Position numbers and translations under genes: made by a program | Shown: positions 1 to 5,145 of the stretch, piece after piece | Position numbering within the stretch: the first letter of the stretch is position 1 | Layout of the letters: each line of letters starts with the position of its first letter | Notes under the pieces: model-generated | Seen by the model: only the letters and a program-made list of their open reading frames with translations | Told to the model about the DNA's origin: nothing | The model's database searches: none | Assembly (NCBI GenBank): GCA_900545305.1 | Contig: UQYD01000075.1 | Location: 1 to 5,231, forward strand | DNA: 5,231 bases | Direction of reading: 5' to 3' | Origin: an uncultured Eubacterium sp. | GTDB lineage: Bacteria > Bacillota > Clostridia > Lachnospirales > CAG-274

Positions 1-8
1 CGTTCCAT
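1..8 (-). CDS. Start of an unidentified gene, cut by the window edge
   Basis: Only ATG-GAA-CG is present (Met-Glu-Arg, since any CGN codon is Arg). It is called as a gene because an AAAGGGGG ribosome binding site lies 8 bases before the ATG and the start follows the stop of the Spo0A_C-like gene by 23 bases, in the same direction. It is probably the next member of the MerR/ABC operon. Nothing can be said about the product. Confidence 0.55.
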
Positions 9-16
9 AATACAAG

Positions 17-24
17 CCCCCTTT
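17..24 (-). promoter_or_regulatory. Ribosome binding site of the gene entering at the left edge
   Basis: AAAGGGGG on the minus strand, 8 bases from the ATG at 8-6. It belongs to the same G-run Shine-Dalgarno type seen before the ATPase, permease and MATE genes in this window. It is the main evidence that a further gene starts here. Confidence 0.6.
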
Positions 25-31
25 AAAGCAC

Positions 32-256
32 TTATTTTACTGTCTTTTTCGTAATCTTATAGATATATTCTTCTGGTGTAGGGCGTTTATTTCCAAAATA
101 CTTTTTGAAATTTGCCTGCACCTCTGGGTCAGTGCTATTCATAGCTTCATCAATCGTTGCTTCGATATTTTCCCGAACATCAGCCAATGACATACCACTA
201 GCCTTTGCACCAGCTTTCAATGCTTTTTTTATATCTCGTTTTTTTAGACCTATCAT
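32..256 (-). CDS. Small Spo0A C-terminal-domain-like protein (74 aa)
   Basis: A 74-residue, charged, probably all-helical protein with no signal peptide or membrane segment. The order of features resembles the C-terminal DNA-binding domain of the sporulation regulator Spo0A (Spo0A_C family): a helix with V-R-x-x-I-x-x-x-I-D-x-A-M at about 27-39, then a Phe-Gly followed by R-P-T-P-E-E-Y-I at 54-65, comparable to the F-G...K-P-T-x-x-E-F-I stretch of Spo0A. The receiver domain is absent and the protein is shorter than the Spo0A DNA-binding domain, so it is not Spo0A itself. Small stand-alone proteins of this type are known from clostridial genomes and mobile elements (from memory). The gene begins 21 bases after the permease stop, with only a weak AGAGA-type ribosome binding site, suggesting translation linked to the gene before it. 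Role unknown; a DNA-binding or regulatory function is inference. Confidence 0.72.
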   Translation of the reverse strand: MIGLKKRDIKKALKAGAKASGMSLADVRENIEATIDEAMNSTDPEVQANFKKYFGNKRPTPEEYIYKITKKTVK

Positions 257-277
257 AATTCAATCTCTTTCTTCGTA

Positions 278-994
278 TCATTCAGAACGTATCTTTTTCA
301 ATAATTGCACACTTATAAAAACAGAAATAATCAGAATAATTACTATAGGAATAAATGTACTTACGTCAATATTCTTTTGTATCAACAAAGTATATCCCCA
401 TGTTGCAGGAAACAGTTTTCCCATACTTTCAAGAAAGTTTGGAAGTAATTCTGCCGAAAACATGATACCAGACAACATAATAGAGGGTAAAAAGACAACT
501 TGACTATACATTGTCAGTTTTGCTTGATTTTTAACAGCTAACCCCAGCACACATGAAATAGCAAGCGATACAATAACAAATAAGGCAAGTGTTATAAAAT
601 ATAACGGAATATTTGACGGGATAGTAGAGTGAAATACAATCGGTGCAAGTGTAAAAATAATCATGCTCATTATCATTAAATGGATAAATGCAGATACAAC
701 TAAGGTAATTACACCAAAACATAAAGGTATCCCATTTGCTATATACATTTTCTTTATGTCCGTACCATATACTTCAACCATTGATGGTGGTACACCTATG
801 AAAGCTCCCATTGAAACCCCCATAACTGTCATAGATTGTATCAATGTATTCTTCGCTTCTGGCATTAAAGAAGTAAAAATACCGCCCATAATCGCAAAAA
901 ATAGTAGTGGGACGACATAGCAGGTTACTAATAGTGTTTTACTGCGAATATCTATTTTTAATTGTACCTTTATTCCATACAACATAGCTTTCAT
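278..994 (-). CDS. ABC-2 type transporter permease
   Basis: A 238-residue integral membrane protein, the usual size for a single ABC-2 permease subunit. Six hydrophobic stretches are visible at about 21-41, 54-70, 90-120, 128-152, 163-181 and 213-232. The stretch L-P-S-I-M-L-S-G-I-M-F at 169-179, followed by a short loop and F-P-A-T-W at 195-199, is the typical end of ABC-2 permeases of drug, antibiotic and polysaccharide exporters. The ATG overlaps the ATPase stop as ATGA (994-991), with AAGGGGGTG just upstream inside the ATPase gene, so the two subunits are translationally coupled. As only one permease gene is present, the exporter is probably two ATPases with two copies of this subunit. 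The substrate cannot be read from sequence; export of a drug or peptide sensed by the upstream MerR regulator is inference. Confidence 0.9.
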   Translation of the reverse strand: MKAMLYGIKVQLKIDIRSKTLLVTCYVVPLLFFAIMGGIFTSLMPEAKNTLIQSMTVMGVSMGAFIGVPPSMVEVYGTDIKKMYIANGIPLCFGVITLVVSAFIHLMIMSMIIFTLAPIVFHSTIPSNIPLYFITLALFVIVSLAISCVLGLAVKNQAKLTMYSQVVFLPSIMLSGIMFSAELLPNFLESMGKLFPATWGYTLLIQKNIDVSTFIPIVIILIISVFISVQLLKKIRSE

Positions 995-1806
995 TGTTTA
1001 CACCCCCTTGAAAGATTGATAAAGTGCTGTTCTAATGTACCTCGATTTACCTTTATATCGAAAATATCAATATTTTTCTGCTTGTATTCTTCTAAAATAC
1101 TTAACAAGGTATCTGCAACATTGACAGCAGAGTATTCGTTTTCGCCCAATTCACTTACTATTTTTATGTTGTATTTCTTGCCTACTTTTGACGCTAATTC
1201 GTCAGTTGTACCTATGAAACTAATTACCCCATTATTTAGAATAGCGATACGGGTACAAAGAGCTTCAACCTCTGCCATATCATGACTAGACAAAATTATT
1301 GTTGTACCATTTTGATTTAACTTCCGAATTTCATTATGCAGAGATATACGTCCCTCTACATCAAGTTCCGTTGTCGGTTCGTCGAGAAATAAGATGTCTG
1401 GCTTTCCAATAAGAGCAAGAGCTAAATGTAATCTTCTTTTTTGTCCTGCCGACAATTCTGTGTATAACTTCTTTTGCAAATCTGTTACTCCCAACGCCAT
1501 TAGTAAGGAATTATCAATCTCTGCACGTTTCCATTTCGAGAACAACTGAATTACTTCACTTACTTTCATATAAGCAGGTAACGAAGCTGATTGTAATTGA
1601 ATACCAATATTTCCCGATATTTTTATATTACCAGAATGATATTTACGAAAGCCTTCGATACATTCAAGAATAGTTGTTTTACCTGCTCCATTGATACCCA
1701 AAATACCGAATACTTCTCCATGCTCAACACAAAAGTTAATACCTTTCAATACTTCATGGTTTCCATACTTTTTCTTCAAATCGGTAATTTCTATTGCATA
1801 AGACAT
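991..1806 (-). CDS. ABC transporter ATP-binding protein (drug-exporter type)
   Basis: A 271-residue cytoplasmic ATPase that would power the adjacent permease. All nucleotide-binding motifs are present: Walker A G-I-N-G-A-G-K-T at 37-44, Q-loop Gln near 72, signature L-S-A-G-Q at 118-122 (Ala replacing the usual second-position Gly), Walker B D-I-L-F-L-D-E-P at 137-144 with catalytic Glu143, D-loop T-E-L-D at 146-149, and H-loop His175. About 70 residues after the nucleotide-binding core form a C-terminal extension, as in the CcmA/DrrA-like exporter ATPases. The start is supported by GAGGGGGTG seven bases upstream, inside the last codons of the MerR gene, whose stop is only 2 bases away. The gene overlaps the permease by 4 bases. 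No internal promoter is evident, so expression should depend on the MerR promoter. All catalytic residues are intact. Confidence 0.94.
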   Translation of the reverse strand: MSYAIEITDLKKKYGNHEVLKGINFCVEHGEVFGILGINGAGKTTILECIEGFRKYHSGNIKISGNIGIQLQSASLPAYMKVSEVIQLFSKWKRAEIDNSLLMALGVTDLQKKLYTELSAGQKRRLHLALALIGKPDILFLDEPTTELDVEGRISLHNEIRKLNQNGTTIILSSHDMAEVEALCTRIAILNNGVISFIGTTDELASKVGKKYNIKIVSELGENEYSAVNVADTLLSILEEYKQKNIDIFDIKVNRGTLEQHFINLSRGCKQ

Positions 1807-1808
1807 TC

Positions 1809-2603
1809 CTACACCCCCTCGAAAGCATTTATACCAGCATTTTGAAAATATAACTCTAATGCAGGTTGCAGATATTCATTTACTTGTTTTTGCTTTTCTA
1901 ACCACTCGTTATTATCGCCTATGAGATTATCAAATTTCATCAATGTAGGAAGCATACTCATATCCCCATTTGTAAATTCCATAACCATATTCCAAAATTC
2001 TTGTGCTAATGCTTGTGCCTGCTTATCCTCTGGTGCTATATTCTTCTCTTTTAACCTTATAACTTTATCGTTTAGTTGATTGAAACGGTGCATAAAGTCC
2101 ATTCCGCTTTCTTTATCAAATCGGTTACGGATATGTTCTAATGTTGTATCATCAAAATGTTTTATTAACCAGTAATACTCATTGTTCATTTGTAGATTAA
2201 CGATAATGTCAGCATATTTTTTGAAATCTACAACTTGCATTTGCAAGACTTCATTTTTTAATGTTTCAATCGCTGTTACTGCTTCTGTTAATTGTTCTAT
2301 TTTCTGTTGAATAGCCAGCGACTGCTCATTAAGAACGGTTGCTACTTCTTCTGGTGTATCAAGAGAAATCAGTTTGTTTTTTATATCATCAAGCGAAAAG
2401 CCCAAAGACTTTAATGATAAGATTTGATGAAGTTTTATCATATCCTTATGCGTATATAATCTGCGTCCCCCCTCACTTTCAGTAGTAGGGGAAAGCAAGC
2501 CCTCTTTGTCATAATATTGAAGTGTTCGTACTGTTGTCCCCATTTTCTTTGCAAGTTCTCCAACAGTCATAAAATTTTCTGGTATAGCTTTCTTTTTATT
2601 CAT
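1809..2603 (-). CDS. MerR-family transcriptional regulator with TipAS-like ligand domain
   Basis: A 264-residue regulator. Residues 12-80 form a MerR winged helix-turn-helix, with the family signature V-R-T-L-Q-Y-Y-D-x-E-G-L-L at 25-37 and G-G-R-R-L-Y-T at 45-51. Residues about 83-122 look like the dimerisation coiled coil. The helical remainder (about 150-258), with E-F-W-N-M-V-M-E-F at 202-210, resembles the TipAS antibiotic-binding domain of TipAL-type regulators. Length fits that family (about 250 residues). By family knowledge, such proteins sit on promoters with an over-long spacer and activate on binding a hydrophobic drug or peptide. The gene has an AGGAGG 8 bases before the ATG and lies directly behind a 19-bp-spacer promoter with a palindrome, so autoregulation is likely. 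It is the first gene of an operon with the ABC exporter, ending 2 bases before the ATPase start. The identity of the ligand is unknown. Confidence 0.9.
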   Translation of the reverse strand: MNKKKAIPENFMTVGELAKKMGTTVRTLQYYDKEGLLSPTTESEGGRRLYTHKDMIKLHQILSLKSLGFSLDDIKNKLISLDTPEEVATVLNEQSLAIQQKIEQLTEAVTAIETLKNEVLQMQVVDFKKYADIIVNLQMNNEYYWLIKHFDDTTLEHIRNRFDKESGMDFMHRFNQLNDKVIRLKEKNIAPEDKQAQALAQEFWNMVMEFTNGDMSMLPTLMKFDNLIGDNNEWLEKQKQVNEYLQPALELYFQNAGINAFEGV

Positions 2604-2623
2604 GTTCCATTCCTCCTGCTTAT

Positions 2624-2654
2624 ATTATAATTCACGACGTTACGTCATAAGCAA
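2624..2654 (-). promoter_or_regulatory. MerR-type promoter with 19-bp spacer and central palindrome
   Basis: Reading the minus strand, TTGCTT (2654-2649) is followed by exactly 19 bases and then TATAAT (2629-2624). Within the spacer lies the perfect 11-bp palindrome GACGTAACGTC (2646-2636). A 19-20-bp spacer holding a dyad between -35 and -10 is the hallmark of promoters activated by MerR-family proteins through DNA distortion. As the next gene is itself a MerR regulator, this is inferred to be its operator and the promoter of the whole MerR/ABC operon. The predicted start of transcription, near 2617, leaves a leader of only about 14 bases. Confidence 0.78.
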
Positions 2655-2674
2655 GAGTTTTTTTGATTTTTTTG

Positions 2675-2714
2675 AAAAAGGCTTACACTTTTACAAAAAG
2701 TAAAATGTAAGCCT
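2675..2714 (-). terminator. Rho-independent terminator after the MATE gene
   Basis: A 9-bp stem (2706-2714 with 2679-2687) is extended by a 6-bp stem (2700-2705 with 2689-2694) with a single bulged base at 2688 and a five-base loop (2695-2699). On the minus strand the stem is followed by a run of five T (2679-2675). It lies 9 bases after the MATE stop and just before the MerR promoter, so it separates the two operons. On the plus strand no T run follows, so it works in one direction only. Confidence 0.88.
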
Positions 2715-2720
2715 ATTATC

Positions 2721-2743
2721 ATTTACCCTACAATCTTCCAGTT
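2721..2743 (-). repeat. Direct repeat, copy B: tcpC 3' end forming the end of the MATE gene
   Basis: This stretch matches 5123-5145 at 22 of 23 positions; the single difference (2726 versus 5128) changes GGA to GGG, both Gly. The central 17 bases are identical. It encodes Asn-Trp-Lys-Ile-Val-Gly-stop in the same frame as the tcpC end. Similarity stops on both sides: in the preceding codons and in the terminator that follows. Interpreted as a leftover of a second tcpC 3' end at the far boundary of the AraC/GNAT-MATE module. Confidence 0.85.
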
Positions 2744-4096
2744 CTGTATTTTTTCATAACTGTTATTCTGATTGTTCCACGAACGCCAAAGACGAAAATT
2801 CAAATATAATGAAATACATAGTGTTAATATTTCAGCAACGGGAACAGCCAACCATACACCTGTTATCTCAATGAACTGAGGCATTACCAACAAGCCTATC
2901 ATTATAAAGCCGAATGTCCTTAAAAAAGAAATCAAAGCAGATAGCTTACCGTTAGATAATGCAGTAAAAATTGCAGATGAAAATATATTGAAGCCCGAAA
3001 AAAGAAAACTAAATACAAATATCATAAATCCGTTTATTGCAATTTTATATACCGCTTCATTTGTCCCAGTAAATAAACGTACCAAACTATTTCCATTTAT
3101 AAAGGATAACGCAAAAATAAATAATGAACCTACAAAAATGAAAGAAATACAGATTTTATATATTTTCTTTAATCCGTAATAATTGTTTGCTCCAAAATTA
3201 TAGCTAATAACTGGGGCAACACCCATTGAAAAACCAATAAATAATGTTGTAAGCAAAAATTGTGTATATATAATTATGGTAATAGAAGCCACACCATTTA
3301 CACCTAATAAATTCATCATTGTACGATTGAAAAAGAATGTAGTAATTGCCGTTGAAAGCTGACTAACCATTTCTGATGAACCATTTATACAACTTTCTCC
3401 AAGTACTTTAATATCTATAATAGGTTTTACAAAAGACAATGTTCCCGATTTTTTACTAAAGACAATTATTCCCGTAATGGCTGGTATCAAATAACCAATT
3501 CCAGTTCCAAATCCTGCACCAGCAATCCCCATGTCAAATATAACCATAAAAAGATAATCAAATACGATATTCATTGCACCAGCACATACAGAAAGAACCA
3601 GTCCTAAAGTTGGTTTTCCTGCTGTTACAAATAAATTTTGAAATAGTACCTGCAACATACTTGCAGGTGTAAAAAGTAAAATAATAGTTAAATAGTCTTT
3701 ACAATATGGAAATAAAACCTTATCAGCTCCAAGAGCATATATAATTTCATCAATAAAGATAATTCCTAGAACGAAAATTATTACTCCCAAAATAAAACCA
3801 AATAAAATAAGTAGTGTAAAATCTTGCTTTGCTCGTTTGGGTTCTCCTGCTCCCATTTTTCTTGCAACTATGGCACTACCACCCGTAGCTATCATTGTTC
3901 CCAATCCTACTATTAAATTGATAACGGGACAAACAATATTGATTGCTGATAAAGCATTTGTATTGACAAATCGTGATACAAATATGGTATCTACAATTGT
4001 GTAAAGACCCATAAATAACATCATGGATATGGTCGGGAAAGCAAATTTTAATAAAGACCCAGTATTAAAATTTTTTGCAAGAGGATTACTATTCAT
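2723..4096 (-). CDS. MATE-family multidrug efflux transporter
   Basis: A 457-residue inner-membrane protein with about twelve membrane segments in two homologous halves, the normal size for MATE pumps, which exchange cations (H+ or Na+) for drugs. Family hallmarks are G-G-S-A-I-V-A-R-K-M-G-A-G at 72-84 in the first half and, in the second, G-F-S-M-G-V-A-P-V-I-S-Y-N-F-G-A at 288-303. The start is placed at 4096 because GGGGGT lies 8 bases upstream; the in-frame ATG at 4111 has no ribosome binding site and would add five residues. With this start the gene overlaps the upstream AraC/GNAT gene by 8 bases, implying co-translation. The C-terminal six residues N-W-K-I-V-G (452-457) and the stop are shared with the tcpC end, so the natural pump terminus has apparently been replaced by recombination. 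The core is intact, so the pump is probably functional. Substrate unknown. Confidence 0.93.
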   Translation of the reverse strand: MNSNPLAKNFNTGSLLKFAFPTISMMLFMGLYTIVDTIFVSRFVNTNALSAINIVCPVINLIVGLGTMIATGGSAIVARKMGAGEPKRAKQDFTLLILFGFILGVIIFVLGIIFIDEIIYALGADKVLFPYCKDYLTIILLFTPASMLQVLFQNLFVTAGKPTLGLVLSVCAGAMNIVFDYLFMVIFDMGIAGAGFGTGIGYLIPAITGIIVFSKKSGTLSFVKPIIDIKVLGESCINGSSEMVSQLSTAITTFFFNRTMMNLLGVNGVASITIIIYTQFLLTTLFIGFSMGVAPVISYNFGANNYYGLKKIYKICISFIFVGSLFIFALSFINGNSLVRLFTGTNEAVYKIAINGFMIFVFSFLFSGFNIFSSAIFTALSNGKLSALISFLRTFGFIMIGLLVMPQFIEITGVWLAVPVAEILTLCISLYLNFRLWRSWNNQNNSYEKIQNWKIVG

Positions 4097-4946
4097 TTGT
4101 ACTACCCCCATTTTTTGAGAATAATACTAATTTTTGTGTAGGATAACCAAATTCAACTAATAACTCTGCTTCAGCAAAGCCTAATTCTTTGTAAGCCTTA
4201 CGATACCCCGTATCAGCTTTGTCGCCCTCACGGAATGTTGTTACAGAAATGTCTTTATCAACTAAAAGTTCATTCATAACCTTATCCAAAAATAGTTTTG
4301 CAATACCACATTTACGATATAACGGGTGTACTCCAAAGAAATCAATGCTTCCCGTATGATAGTTAATAGACATCAAAGCAATGGCAATAGCATTATCAGT
4401 TAAAATCAAAACTCTTTGCTCTAAAATACCTTTTTTTAATTCTGTTAAGAACTCATTCTCGTTCAAATTTGGAAAACCGTCTATTACTAAATAAGCTAGT
4501 TCTAGACAGGCAGGTATATCTGTTGTTGTAGCAAATCTGATATTTTCTTCCATTTCTTGTTGTGATAATTTTTGTTTAACTGTCTGTATCAAATCAAATC
4601 TAAGCTGTAACGGATAAAATTCTTCGTTCATTCGATATTCGTTAGGCGTCTTCTTATACATCTGCTTAAAAATATTTGTAAATGCCTGCTGACTTTCATA
4701 ACCAGCAATAAGCGAGATTTCAAGAATGGATTTATCAGAAAACACTAAAAGTTTTGCAGACTCTGTTAATTGTCTGCGTTGTACATAGTCATGTATAGAC
4801 AATCCAACAGTTTCGACAAACATTCTATGCAAATGATATTTTGAATAACCAACACCCATTGCAATAGAGGATAAGTTCAACTTTTCTGTGAGATTGTTTT
4901 CTATGTAATTGATCACCGTTATAATGTTTTCAACCTTATTGACCAT
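4089..4946 (-). CDS. AraC-family HTH regulator fused to a GNAT acetyltransferase domain
   Basis: A 285-residue two-domain soluble protein. Residues 1-107 are an AraC/XylS DNA-binding domain with both helix-turn-helix units (about 24-45 and 72-96) and the signature G-Y-E-S-Q-Q-A-F-T-N-I-F-K at 82-94 ending P-N-E-Y-R at 101-105. After a linker, residues 135-276 form a GNAT domain: motif A is F-F-G-V-H-P-L-Y-R-K-C-G-I-A at 203-216, the acetyl-CoA pyrophosphate loop, and motif B is Y-R-K-A-Y-K-E-L-G-F at 248-257. AraC proteins of this layout more often carry a GyrI-like effector domain in the second position. The start has AGGAGG 8 bases upstream. The gene overlaps the MATE pump, which it probably controls. 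Whether the GNAT domain acetylates the exported drug, another protein, or only senses a ligand cannot be told. Confidence 0.9.
   Translation of the reverse strand: MVNKVENIITVINYIENNLTEKLNLSSIAMGVGYSKYHLHRMFVETVGLSIHDYVQRRQLTESAKLLVFSDKSILEISLIAGYESQQAFTNIFKQMYKKTPNEYRMNEEFYPLQLRFDLIQTVKQKLSQQEMEENIRFATTTDIPACLELAYLVIDGFPNLNENEFLTELKKGILEQRVLILTDNAIAIALMSINYHTGSIDFFGVHPLYRKCGIAKLFLDKVMNELLVDKDISVTTFREGDKADTGYRKAYKELGFAEAELLVEFGYPTQKLVLFSKNGGSTNE
4104..4109 (-). promoter_or_regulatory. Ribosome binding site deciding the MATE start
   Basis: GGGGGT on the minus strand, 8 bases before the ATG at 4096-4094 and inside the last codons of the AraC/GNAT gene. The earlier in-frame ATG at 4111-4109 overlaps this site and is preceded only by an AT-rich stretch, so 4096 is the preferred start. 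Confidence 0.65.
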
Positions 4947-4970
4947 TACAGCACCCTCCTTTCAGCTTAG

Positions 4971-5001
4971 ATTATAATATCTTGTTTTCTTCAAGTTTTA
5001 A
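4971..5001 (-). promoter_or_regulatory. Possible regulated promoter proximal to the AraC/GNAT gene
   Basis: A perfect TATAAT (4976-4971) lies 24 bases before the ATG. No good -35 exists at 17 bases; the best match is TTAAAA (5001-4996) at a 19-bp spacing, and the spacer contains CTTG-N7-CAAG (4995-4981). The TATAAT region matches that of the MerR promoter at 13 of 14 positions (4965-4978 versus 2618-2631). This could be an activator-dependent promoter, but the -35 is weak and AT-rich DNA yields such boxes by chance. Confidence 0.4.
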
Positions 5002-5030
5002 TATATATTGCGGTTTTTGCATGAATCACT

Positions 5031-5059
5031 ATTTTAGCGTATTCAGAACTATTTGTGAA
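5031..5059 (-). promoter_or_regulatory. Sigma-A-type promoter upstream of the AraC/GNAT-MATE operon
   Basis: TTCACA (5059-5054), a 17-bp spacer, then TAAAAT (5036-5031): each box matches the vegetative consensus at five of six positions with ideal spacing. It lies just after the tcpC terminator and would start RNA near 5024, giving a leader of about 78 bases before the AraC/GNAT ATG. This is the best constitutive promoter candidate for the first module. Confidence 0.55.
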
Positions 5060-5071
5060 CATAATTCGATG

Positions 5072-5121
5072 AAAAGGTAGTTTGCATGTCATAGAAATAT
5101 GATTTGCAAACTACTTTTTTT
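5072..5121 (-). terminator. Terminator hairpin after tcpC, possibly bidirectional
   Basis: A perfect 10-bp stem (5077-5086 with 5105-5114) continues, after two imperfect positions, into a 5-bp stem (5089-5093 with 5098-5102) closed by a four-base loop (5094-5097). On the minus strand, the tcpC direction, four T follow (5075-5072); on the plus strand seven T follow (5115-5121). The hairpin begins within a few bases of the tcpC stop. It should end the conjugation-gene transcript, perhaps incompletely given the short minus-strand T run. Confidence 0.78.
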
Positions 5122-5122
5122 G

Positions 5123-5145
5123 ATTTATCCTACAATCTTCCAGTT
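5123..5145 (-). repeat. Direct repeat, copy A: the genuine tcpC 3' end
   Basis: This is the last six codons, the stop and two downstream bases or so of the tcpC-like gene, repeated at 2721-2743 with one silent difference. It is taken as the parental copy because the reading frame upstream of it is clearly that of a conjugation protein. The two copies stand in the same orientation, 2,402 bp apart, and bracket the AraC/GNAT-MATE module. Confidence 0.85.

Noticed and set aside
105..503. A 132-codon plus-strand open frame
   Set aside because: It runs antisense across the well-supported permease and Spo0A_C-like genes, has no ribosome binding site, and its hydrophobic look reflects the complementary strand of a membrane protein gene.
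531..722. A 63-codon minus-strand frame inside the permease
   Set aside because: It lies in another frame of the permease and gives a Cys/Tyr-rich shadow product.
962..1285. A 107-codon plus-strand open frame
   Set aside because: It is antisense to the conserved ATPase, with a Cys/Ser/Phe-rich product of no recognisable family.
1597..1845. An 82-codon plus-strand open frame
   Set aside because: It is antisense to the ATPase start and MerR end, without a ribosome binding site or family resemblance.
4097..4111. Longer MATE form starting at the ATG at 4111
   Set aside because: No ribosome binding site precedes it, and its first codons overlap the GGGGGT that fits the ATG at 4096.
5072..5121. 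The long hairpin as an attachment site or transfer origin
   Set aside because: Its place directly after the tcpC stop and the T runs on both sides are fully explained by a terminator.
2721..5145. The 23-bp direct repeats as target-site duplications of a transposon
   Set aside because: No transposase or terminal inverted repeats lie inside the bracketed segment, and 23 bp is longer than usual target duplications. Recombination at the tcpC end fits better.
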